Positions 1-7,315 of a stretch of 9,942 nt of DNA are shown piece after piece. The notes beneath the pieces are model-generated. The model worked only from the letters and a program-made list of their open reading frames with translations. It searched no databases and was not told the DNA's origin. How positions within the stretch are numbered: position 1 is the first letter of the stretch; each line of letters begins with the position of its first letter. Position numbers and translations under genes: made by a program. The DNA comes from Eubacterium sp. (GTDB taxonomy: Bacteria; Bacillota_A; Clostridia; Peptostreptococcales; Anaerovoracaceae): positions 1 to 9,942 of the forward strand of contig JAETSS010000029.1 in NCBI GenBank assembly GCA_021769545.1. Direction: 5' to 3'.

Positions 1-499
<499 letters not shown>

Positions 500-520
500 T
501 AAAAGAAAATAAGTATGATC

Positions 521-545
521 GACAGCCGACCTTGTGCCGGCTGTC
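521..545 (+). other. Hairpin between gap and pgk without a T-tract
   Basis: A perfect 8-bp inverted repeat, GACAGCCG at 521-528 and CGGCTGTC at 538-545, encloses a 9-nt loop. It is followed by ACTCGTTG and not by a run of T, so it does not look like an efficient intrinsic terminator. It could stabilise or separate the gap and pgk parts of one transcript, or be a weak attenuator. The pgk ribosome binding site follows about 10 nt later. The structure is seen directly; its role is inference. Confidence 0.6.
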
Positions 546-570
546 ACTCGTTGAAAAGGAAGGCTTTTAA

Positions 571-1755
571 ATGAAAAAAACTGTTAAAGACATTGAAGTG
601 TCAGGTAAGAAGGTTCTGGTAAGATGTGATTTTAACGTGCCTATGCAGGATGGCAGGATCACCGACGACATAAGGATAACGTCTGCGCTGCCTACCATCA
701 AATATCTCATTGAGAACGATGCAAAGGTCATCCTGATGTCACACATGGGCAGGCCGAAGGGAGAGGCAAAGCCCGAGTTTTCGCTGAAGCCGGTGGCTGG
801 CAGGTTATCGGAGCTGCTGGGACAGGATGTTATCTTCGCGGCATCCGATGTTGTCGTTGACGACAGTGTAAAGGCTGCGGCGGAATCTCTTGAACCGGGT
901 CAGGTGATGCTTCTGGAAAACGTAAGATACAGAGCGGAGGAAACGAAGAATCAGGAACCGTTCACAGGTGAACTGGCATCTCTCGGCGAAATATTCGTAA
1001 ACGATGCTTTCGGTACCGCTCACAGAGCCCACTGCTCTACCGCGGGTCTTGCGGAGTATATGCCGAGCGTATCGGGTTTCCTTATAGAAAAGGAAGTCAA
1101 GTTCCTCGGAGATGCTCTTGAAGCTCCTCAGAGACCTTTCCTTGCCATCATGGGCGGCGCAAAGGTGGGCGACAAGATCCCGGTAATAGAAAATCTTCTC
1201 AAGAAGGTGGATTCCCTGATAATAGGCGGCGGAATGAGCTATACGTTCTTCAAGGCCATGGGATATGAGATCGGAACGTCGATTCTCGATGAAGACAGCA
1301 TAGAGCTTGCAAAGGAGCTCATGGAAAAGGCGGAAAAGGCCGGTGTAGAGCTTTTACTGCCGATAGATACAGTATGTGCAAAGGAATTTGACAACGAAAG
1401 CGAGAAGGGCGTCTTTGACAGAGACAAGATCCCTGCAGACATGATGGGCATGGATATAGGTCCTAAGACGGCAGAGCTGTATAAAGCTGCTGTTGCAAAG
1501 GCGAAGACCATAGTATGGAACGGACCGGCCGGCGTTTTCGAAATGCCTAACTTTGCAGAAGGCACCAGGGCCATAGCCAAGGCTCTTGCGGAAAGCGATG
1601 CTGTTACGATAATAGGCGGAGGAGATTCCGCTGCGGCTGTGGAACAGTTCGGATATGCCGACAAGATGTCCCATATATCCACCGGCGGCGGTGCATCTCT
1701 CGAATTCTTGGAAGGCAAGGAACTGCCGGGAATATCATGTTTGGAGGAAAAGTAA
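571..1755 (+). CDS. pgk: Phosphoglycerate kinase
   Basis: It transfers phosphate from 1,3-bisphosphoglycerate to ADP, the first ATP-yielding step of lower glycolysis, in the cytosol. The protein has 394 residues, the usual bacterial length. Visible motifs in order: VRCDFNVP (17-24), SHMGRPKG (57-64), [11 protein letters not shown] (114-124) and [10 protein letters not shown] (145-154) in the N-terminal substrate domain; GGAKVGDK (195-202), WNGPAGVFE (316-324), GGGDSAA (349-355) and [13 protein letters not shown] (371-383) in the C-terminal nucleotide domain. The start has a purine-rich AAAAGGAAGG site at 554-563. The TAA stop shares its last A with the ATG of tpiA, which suggests translational coupling. 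No promoter was found in the gap-pgk spacer, so the gene is probably transcribed from upstream of the window. Nothing in the protein looks unusual. Confidence 0.99.
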   Translation: MKKTVKDIEVSGKKVLVRCDFNVPMQDGRITDDIRITSALPTIKYLIENDAKVILMSHMGRPKGEAKPEFSLKPVAGRLSELLGQDVIFAASDVVVDDSVKAAAESLEPGQVMLLENVRYRAEETKNQEPFTGELASLGEIFVNDAFGTAHRAHCSTAGLAEYMPSVSGFLIEKEVKFLGDALEAPQRPFLAIMGGAKVGDKIPVIENLLKKVDSLIIGGGMSYTFFKAMGYEIGTSILDEDSIELAKELMEKAEKAGVELLLPIDTVCAKEFDNESEKGVFDRDKIPADMMGMDIGPKTAELYKAAVAKAKTIVWNGPAGVFEMPNFAEGTRAIAKALAESDAVTIIGGGDSAAAVEQFGYADKMSHISTGGGASLEFLEGKELPGISCLEEK

Positions 1756-1757
1756 TG
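1743..1757 (+). promoter_or_regulatory. Ribosome binding site that decides the tpiA start
   Basis: GGAGG at 1743-1747 lies inside the end of pgk and is 7 nt from the ATG at 1755. An earlier in-frame ATG at 1737 would add six residues (MFGGKV), but it precedes this site and has no good site of its own. The 1755 start also puts the catalytic residues at their usual family positions. Confidence 0.85.
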
Positions 1758-2501
1758 AGGATACCGTTCATAGCAGGAAACTGGAAAATGTTCAAGACGA
1801 AGGCCGAGGCGCTGGCGTTTGCGGAAGAGTTCAAGACTCTTTATAAGGATACTGATGTGCAGACTGCCATCTGCGCGCCTTTTACGAATCTTGAAGCGTT
1901 GAAGGAAGCATTCGATGGTACGGATATCAAGCTGGGTGCCCAGAACGTGCATTTTGCCGACGAGGGCGCGTATACCGGAGAGATCTCCGTTTCTATGCTT
2001 GAGGAGATCGGCGTCGACTTCTGTATAATAGGTCATTCGGAGAGACGGCAGTATTTCGGAGAGACGGATGAGACCGTAAACCTTAAGCTGAAGAAGCTGT
2101 TCGAAGGGAATATCAGACCTATCATGTGCGTGGGAGAAAGTCTTGAGGAGCGTGATGCCGGCAAGGCGCAGGCTAAGGTTAGAGGTCAGCTTGAAGGAGG
2201 TCTTGAGGGCATCGGATCCGATGATATCGCAAGACTGGTGATAGCCTATGAGCCTATCTGGGCCATAGGAACAGGCAGGACGGCAACACCTGAGCAGGCC
2301 GAGGAGATGTGCGCTTTTATAAGAGAAACGCTGATAGAACTCTACGACGAAGATACGGCGGATCAGGTAATAATACAGTACGGCGGAAGCGTAAAGCCTG
2401 CCAATGCTACGGAAATAATGAACATGGATGAGATCGATGGAGCTCTTGTGGGCGGAGCAAGCCTCAAGGCTAAGGATTTCATGGATATAATCGATTTCTA
2501 G
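1755..2501 (+). CDS. tpiA: Triose-phosphate isomerase
   Basis: It interconverts dihydroxyacetone phosphate and glyceraldehyde 3-phosphate in cytosolic glycolysis and gluconeogenesis. From the ATG at 1755 the protein has 248 residues, close to the usual 250. The TIM-barrel catalytic set is complete: Asn9 and Lys11 in GNWKMFK, His94 in GHSERR, and Glu166 in AYEPIWAIGTG, whose end forms the mobile loop 6. The phosphate-binding motifs QYGGSV (208-213) and ALVGGASL (230-237) are also present. The start overlaps the pgk stop by one base. The TAG stop supplies the first G of the eno Shine-Dalgarno sequence, so pgk, tpiA and eno are very likely one transcript. The longer reading from 1737 is judged less likely. 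Confidence 0.98.
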   Translation: MRIPFIAGNWKMFKTKAEALAFAEEFKTLYKDTDVQTAICAPFTNLEALKEAFDGTDIKLGAQNVHFADEGAYTGEISVSMLEEIGVDFCIIGHSERRQYFGETDETVNLKLKKLFEGNIRPIMCVGESLEERDAGKAQAKVRGQLEGGLEGIGSDDIARLVIAYEPIWAIGTGRTATPEQAEEMCAFIRETLIELYDEDTADQVIIQYGGSVKPANATEIMNMDEIDGALVGGASLKAKDFMDIIDF

Positions 2502-2508
2502 GAGGTAA

Positions 2509-3810
<1,302 letters not shown>

Positions 3811-3891
3811 GACCTTCGGGAAATTAAACTTATTGATTTTTGACATGCACTGTGATAAACTCAAGAGGTTAGAATATGAGGAGGATATAAA

Positions 3892-4122
3892 ATGGGAATA
3901 GCTCTAAAAATAGTACTTGCCATCGCAAGTGTGATACTGATAATAAGCATCCTGCTTCAGTCCAGCAACAGTGCGGGATTGTCAGGCTCCATCGGCGGAG
4001 GTGCCGAGCAGCTTTTCGGTAAGAAAAAAAGTCAGGGTTATGATGCTATATTGAGCAAGATTTCTACGGTCACAGCGGTGTTGTTCATAATCATATCGCT
4101 GGTTCTTGTAGCCATCGAATAA
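3892..4122 (+). CDS. secG: Preprotein translocase subunit SecG
   Basis: This small membrane subunit of the SecYEG channel aids protein export. The 76-residue protein has the typical layout: a first hydrophobic helix (about 3-23), the signature LLQSSNSAGLSGSIGGGAEQ followed by LFGKKK (about 21-46), and a second hydrophobic helix (about 57-75). A strong GAGGAGG site at 3878-3884 precedes the ATG. In many Bacillota secG sits between eno and rnr. Here eno precedes it, but three other genes separate it from rnr. The first 80 nt after eno contain a TTGACA (3840-3845) without a well-spaced -10, so its own promoter is not established. Confidence 0.96.
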   Translation: MGIALKIVLAIASVILIISILLQSSNSAGLSGSIGGGAEQLFGKKKSQGYDAILSKISTVTAVLFIIISLVLVAIE

Positions 4123-4179
4123 TTGTGTCTGTAATGTAAGAATATATAATATTGTTACATAATTATTTAATATTTTAAT
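4123..4179 (+). promoter_or_regulatory. Candidate promoter region for hppA
   Basis: This is a very AT-rich stretch after secG with two sigma-70-like pairs. One is TTGTGT (4123-4128) with a perfect TATAAT (4145-4150), spacer 16. The other is TTGTTA (4152-4157) with TTTAAT (4174-4179), spacer 16. Either would start a transcript that contains the hairpin leader downstream. The elements are seen directly; which one is active is unknown. Confidence 0.5.
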
Positions 4180-4183
4180 ATTT

Positions 4184-4241
4184 CGTGTTGAACACGGTTC
4201 ATTAAGAGGTGTCACTGACGCCTCTTATAACGTGGCGCACG
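4184..4241 (+). promoter_or_regulatory. Structured 5' leader of hppA: three successive hairpins
   Basis: Hairpin 1 is CGTGT/ACACG (4184-4188 with 4192-4196), 5 bp. Hairpin 2 spans 4203-4227: 11 bp with one T-G wobble and loop ACT (4214-4216). Hairpin 3 is CGTG/CACG (4231-4234 with 4238-4241), 4 bp. All have 3-nt loops. None is followed by a T-tract, so they are not terminators. Hairpin 3 ends just before the GGGGGAGG ribosome binding site (4243-4250), so it could affect translation. I do not recognise a known riboswitch class here. Confidence 0.5.
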
Positions 4242-4260
4242 AGGGGGAGGTATCATCAAA

Positions 4261-6285
4261 ATGAACGTTATTGCAATCGTTGCTGTTATTGCGGCAGTTA
4301 TCGGTCTCGTCGTTGCCATCGCTTTGGCTTCATGGATCGGTAAAGCCGAAGAAGGCAATGACAGAATGAAGGAAATCTCAGGTTACATAAGAGAAGGTGC
4401 CATGGCATTCCTTTCCAGAGAATACAAGATAATGATTCCTGTAATCATTGTTCTGTTCCTGCTGATAGGCTTCTTTATAAGCTGGGTAACAGGTATTCTC
4501 TACGTATGCGGTGCTTTATTATCGGTACTGGCCGGCTTCTTCGGAATGAAGGTTGCTACGCTGGGTAACGTAAGAACAGCAAATGCAGCTATGGAATCCG
4601 GCATGAACAAGGCTCTCAAGATCGCATTCAGATCAGGTGCGGTAATGGGTCTTGCCGTAACAGGTCTTGGACTTCTGGGTCTTGGTGTCGTAATATGTGT
4701 ACTCGATCTGGCTACAGTCGTTGAGTGTGTAACAGGCTTCGGTCTGGGTGCATCATCAATGGCTCTCTTCGGAAGAGTAGGCGGCGGTATCTACACTAAG
4801 GCTGCCGACGTAGGTGCTGACCTTGTAGGTAAGGTAGAAGCAGGTATCCCTGAGGACGACCCTAGAAACCCTGCAGTTATCGCCGATAACGTAGGCGACA
4901 ACGTAGGTGACGTTGCAGGTATGGGTTCCGACTTATTCGAGTCATATGTAGGTTCCATCATTTCCGCTGTTACACTGGCAGCAGTTGCAGCTGTAAATTC
5001 AGGCGGATTATTCGATGAAGCTACAGCCGCATTGTTCCCGCTGATTTTATCAGCTATCGGCATCATCGCTTCGGTTATCGGTATTCTTACCGTTAGAGGC
5101 AAGGAAGGATCGAATCCTGCCAATGCCCTCAACATGGGAACTTATATCTCAGGTATAATCGTTGTTATAGCGACCATCATACTGTCAAAGGTAATGCTGG
5201 GAACATTCAACTATGCCATCGCTATCATCGCGGGTCTCGTAGTTGGTATCGCTATCGGTAAGATCACTGAGATCTACACTTCAGCAGATTACAAATCGGT
5301 TAAGAAGATCGCTGAGCAGTCACAGACAGGTTCAGCTACAACTATCATAAGCGGTCTCGGTGGTGGTATGATGTCAACATTATGGCCTATCATCTGCATC
5401 GCAGTAGCTATCTTCGCTGCTTATGCGACAGCAGGATTATACGGAATCGCTCTTGCAGCGGTAGGTATGCTTTCAACTACAGGTATGACTGTTGCCGTTG
5501 ACGCTTACGGTCCTGTATCCGACAATGCCGGCGGTATCGCCGAGATGTCAGAGCTGCCTGAATCAGTAAGAGAGATCACGGACAAGCTGGACTCCGTAGG
5601 AAACACTACAGCTGCTATCGGTAAGGGATTCGCTATCGGTTCTGCTGCACTTACAGCACTGGCTCTGTTCGCATCATTCTCACAGGTATGCGATCTGGAT
5701 GCTATCGACTTACTTAGCCCTATCGTAGTTATCGGATTGTTCCTCGGTGCTATGCTTCCGTTCCTGTTCTCAGCCATGACTATGAATTCAGTAGGTAAGG
5801 CTGCTAACCAGATGATCGAAGAAGTAAGAAGACAGTTCAGAGAAGACAAGGGAATCATGGAAGGAACTTCCAAGCCTGACTATGCTAACTGCGTAGATAT
5901 CTCGACAAGAGCTGCTCTTAAGGAAATGATAGCTCCGGGACTTATGGCTATCATAGCTCCGCTTCTTGTAGGTATCGTTTTAGGTGCTAACGCCCTCGGC
6001 GGAATGCTGGCAGGAGCCCTGTCATCAGGTGTTCTTCTCGCTCTCATGATGGCCAATGCAGGCGGTGCCTGGGATAATGCCAAGAAGTATATCGAAGAAG
6101 GTCACTTCGGAGGAAAAGGTTCAGATTCTCATAAGGCTGCAGTTGTTGGAGATACAGTAGGAGATCCGTTCAAGGATACTTCCGGTCCTTCCATCAACAT
6201 TCTTATCAAGCTTATGACTATCGTATCAGTTGTATTCGCGCCTGTATTCGTAGAAATCGGCGGACTTATCAACATGATCTTCTAA
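4261..6285 (+). CDS. hppA: Membrane-bound, ion-translocating pyrophosphatase (K+-dependent type, probably Na+-pumping)
   Basis: It hydrolyses cytosolic pyrophosphate and couples this to pumping Na+ and/or H+ out across the membrane. The protein has 674 residues and many hydrophobic segments, as in the family (about 16 helices). The active-site set is present: [11 protein letters not shown] (183-193), Asp209/Asp213/Asp217 in [10 protein letters not shown], and the C-terminal Asp631/Asp635/Asp639 in [10 protein letters not shown]. The motif [10 protein letters not shown] has Ala451 and Gly454 where K+-independent enzymes carry Lys and Thr, which indicates K+ dependence. SDLFESY places the gate Glu (Glu227) three residues after Asp224, as in Na+-pumping enzymes and unlike plant H+ pumps. 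Transport specificity is inference, and a dual Na+/H+ pump is possible. The gene has its own promoter region, a hairpin leader and a strong terminator, so it is probably a single-gene unit. No residue of the catalytic set appears missing. Confidence 0.97.
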   Translation: MNVIAIVAVIAAVIGLVVAIALASWIGKAEEGNDRMKEISGYIREGAMAFLSREYKIMIPVIIVLFLLIGFFISWVTGILYVCGALLSVLAGFFGMKVATLGNVRTANAAMESGMNKALKIAFRSGAVMGLAVTGLGLLGLGVVICVLDLATVVECVTGFGLGASSMALFGRVGGGIYTKAADVGADLVGKVEAGIPEDDPRNPAVIADNVGDNVGDVAGMGSDLFESYVGSIISAVTLAAVAAVNSGGLFDEATAALFPLILSAIGIIASVIGILTVRGKEGSNPANALNMGTYISGIIVVIATIILSKVMLGTFNYAIAIIAGLVVGIAIGKITEIYTSADYKSVKKIAEQSQTGSATTIISGLGGGMMSTLWPIICIAVAIFAAYATAGLYGIALAAVGMLSTTGMTVAVDAYGPVSDNAGGIAEMSELPESVREITDKLDSVGNTTAAIGKGFAIGSAALTALALFASFSQVCDLDAIDLLSPIVVIGLFLGAMLPFLFSAMTMNSVGKAANQMIEEVRRQFREDKGIMEGTSKPDYANCVDISTRAALKEMIAPGLMAIIAPLLVGIVLGANALGGMLAGALSSGVLLALMMANAGGAWDNAKKYIEEGHFGGKGSDSHKAAVVGDTVGDPFKDTSGPSINILIKLMTIVSVVFAPVFVEIGGLINMIF

Positions 6286-6305
6286 GAATAGAAAGAATAT
6301 TAATG

Positions 6306-6342
6306 ACCGGTCAGTGGGCGATGCCCGCTGGCCGGTTTTTTT
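6306..6342 (+). terminator. Intrinsic terminator of hppA
   Basis: A 14-bp stem (6306-6319 with 6323-6336) contains two G-T wobbles and a GAT loop, and leads into seven T residues (6336-6342). It starts about 20 nt after the hppA stop and is a textbook Rho-independent terminator. Confidence 0.95.
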
Positions 6343-6360
6343 AAGAAAAAACATGATGGC

Positions 6361-6407
6361 AAAGAAAAAGCACCGTTTATGATTTTTAACATCATAAACG
6401 GTGCTTT
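6361..6407 (-). terminator. Intrinsic terminator of the minus-strand Rpn-tail gene
   Basis: A perfect 17-bp inverted repeat pairs 6367-6383 with 6391-6407 around a 7-nt loop. Read on the minus strand, the stem ends in a T-rich stretch (complement of 6361-6369). It starts 9 nt after the stop codon of the minus-strand gene. On the plus strand only three T follow the G/C part, so it acts mainly for the minus strand. Together with the hppA terminator it forms a back-to-back pair between convergent genes. Confidence 0.85.
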
Positions 6408-6415
6408 ATGATAAC

Positions 6416-6700
6416 CTAATCTATAGACCGGTCTTTGGGGACTGCCCTGACTTCGTCCTGAGGAATACCTGTAAGCTCCGCGATCTCTTCGTCCGAGAGC
6501 TTTTGCTTCATTTTGGCTATTATCTGATCCTGTTTTTTTCGTTGTCCCTCCTGCAAGCCTTTCAACCGACCTTCACGTATGCCCATTTCCCAGCCTTCTT
6601 TTCTGCCATCCTCTCTGTCGTATATCTTTTCTTCCCATGCGTTCATCAACTTCACCCCGATTTCTTCATTGGATCTGATGGATTCGATCTTTTCCTGCAT
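6416..6700 (-). CDS. Stand-alone Rpn-family (PD-(D/E)XK nuclease/transposase) C-terminal tail protein
   Basis: The 94-residue protein resembles only the C-terminal tail of Rpn-type 'recombination-promoting nuclease/putative transposase' proteins. It has an N-terminal charged segment (1-32), a Gly-Arg-Glu repeat region with EGxxxG spacing (31-53), a Lys/Gln-rich helix (54-67), and a small helix-turn-helix-like end, LSDEEIAELTGIPQDEV (68-84). No nuclease domain is present, and tandem stops (TAA TAG, 6719-6724) lie in frame just upstream. It does not look like random decay. The start has a good AAGGAG site (6705-6710, 4 nt from the ATG), a candidate extended -10 lies upstream, and a terminator follows. 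It could be a truncated remnant that is still expressed, or a free tail resembling the small internally translated Rpn proteins reported to inhibit the nuclease. The family link comes from recalled sequence pattern and is not confirmed by a search. Confidence 0.7.
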   Translation of the reverse strand: MQEKIESIRSNEEIGVKLMNAWEEKIYDREDGRKEGWEMGIREGRLKGLQEGQRKKQDQIIAKMKQKLSDEEIAELTGIPQDEVRAVPKDRSID

Positions 6701-6727
6701 TATACTCCTTTCCCAATACTATTACAA

Positions 6728-6745
6728 TGATCGATGCGCCGATCA
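6728..6745. promoter_or_regulatory. Inverted repeat upstream of the Rpn-tail gene
   Basis: TGATCG (6728-6733) and CGATCA (6740-6745) form a 6-bp palindrome with a 6-nt centre. It lies between the candidate promoter and the ribosome binding site of the minus-strand gene, so it could be an operator or a small leader hairpin. The repeat is seen directly; its role is inference. Confidence 0.35.
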
Positions 6746-6772
6746 ATAAATAGAAATATTTACCATGTGAGT

Positions 6773-6800
6773 ATAATAACACATCAGACAGCAAATGCAA
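6773..6800 (-). promoter_or_regulatory. Candidate extended -10 promoter for the Rpn-tail gene
   Basis: On the minus strand, TGT precedes TATTAT (complement of 6773-6778), which gives an extended -10. A weak TTGCAT -35 lies 16 nt further upstream. The predicted start would leave a leader of about 65 nt. Confidence 0.4.
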
Positions 6801-6945
6801 ATATATAACAGTAAATAAATGTTAAATCCAAGCCGAGCCTTGAAAAGCCTGTAAGCAGAGGCAGCAAAAATAATTTATCAATAATTTTCCATCGCTCTTC
6901 TACGATATTTTTGAAAAAATAACAAATAATAAGAAGGAAAAACAA
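6780..6945. other. AT-rich intergenic region between two divergent genes
   Basis: The full space from 6701 to 6963 holds no open frame with coding character on either strand. It is A/T-rich with long A runs (6931-6945). I see no -35/-10 pair for the lipoprotein with good spacing. I also find no trace of a decayed nuclease domain in the minus-strand direction, where the missing part of the Rpn protein would have been. Confidence 0.5.
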
Positions 6946-6963
6946 CAGGAGAGGAGAAAAGCG

Positions 6964-7242
6964 ATGAAAAGAATGAAGCTTTTTCTGGCAGCAGCGCTCT
7001 GCGTATCACTTCTGGCCTTTGCCGGATGCGGAGCCGATGACGGAGCTATCGATGATAACGATAACGGTACCGTGACCGAAGAAACTGTTGACAGAAACGA
7101 TGACAGCGGTAAAGATAACGGCGATTCCATGACCGAAGACATGGCCGACGACGCCAAGGATGCCATTGATGATGTGGAAGACGGCATAGACGGCAATGAC
7201 AACGGCAATAAGGATGCTACAAAAGAAAAGACCAACAACTAA
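6964..7242 (+). CDS. Small acidic lipoprotein of unknown function
   Basis: The 92-residue protein starts with a lipoprotein signal peptide: MKRMK, a hydrophobic stretch (6-20), and a lipobox FAGC with Cys22 as the predicted lipidated residue (Phe at -3 is slightly unusual). The mature part of 71 residues is very acidic, with about 25 Asp/Glu against 6 Lys/Arg, and is rich in Asn and Gly, so it is probably extended. Two segments, D30-x-N32-x-N34-G35-x-V37 and D76-x-N78-x-N80-G81, resemble EF-hand or dockerin calcium loops. The middle (57-74, MTEDMADDAKDAIDDV and on) looks like a short acidic amphipathic helix. The ribosome binding site AGGAGAGGAG (6947-6956) is strong. The protein would sit on the outer face of the membrane. 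Similar short Asp-rich lipoproteins are common in Clostridia, without known function. Cation binding is inference. Confidence 0.85.
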   Translation: MKRMKLFLAAALCVSLLAFAGCGADDGAIDDNDNGTVTEETVDRNDDSGKDNGDSMTEDMADDAKDAIDDVEDGIDGNDNGNKDATKEKTNN

Positions 7243-7246
7243 AAAC

Positions 7247-7283
7247 ATAGTATAAAAGGTGGCGTTGCCACCTTTTATACTGT
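7247..7283. terminator. Symmetric (probably bidirectional) terminator hairpin between the lipoprotein gene and rnr
   Basis: A perfect 15-bp stem pairs 7249-7263 with 7267-7281 around a GTT loop; two more pairs, one a wobble, can extend it to 7247 and 7283. The GC core GGTGGC/GCCACC is flanked by AAAA on one side and TTTTATACT on the other, so it can terminate in either direction, though the T-tract is short. It begins 4 nt after the lipoprotein stop and ends 32 nt before rnr, so it could also act as an attenuator in front of rnr. Confidence 0.7.
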
Positions 7284-7315
7284 AAAATGGAAGAGATACA
7301 TAGGAGAATAGATAT

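Noticed and set aside
1737..1754. Earlier in-frame ATG for tpiA
   Set aside because: It would add MFGGKV before the conserved start, lacks its own ribosome binding site, and lies ahead of the GGAGG that serves the ATG at 1755.
3840..3875. Promoter for secG built on TTGACA at 3840-3845
   Set aside because: The -35 is perfect, but the only good -10 (TAGAAT, 3870-3875) is 24 nt away, and the 16-18 nt positions hold no -10-like hexamer.
4123..4260. Fluoride riboswitch in the hppA leader
   Set aside because: Fluoride switches do precede some enolase and pyrophosphatase genes, but I could not match the conserved GGNGAUGG start or the pseudoknot pattern; only simple hairpins are visible.
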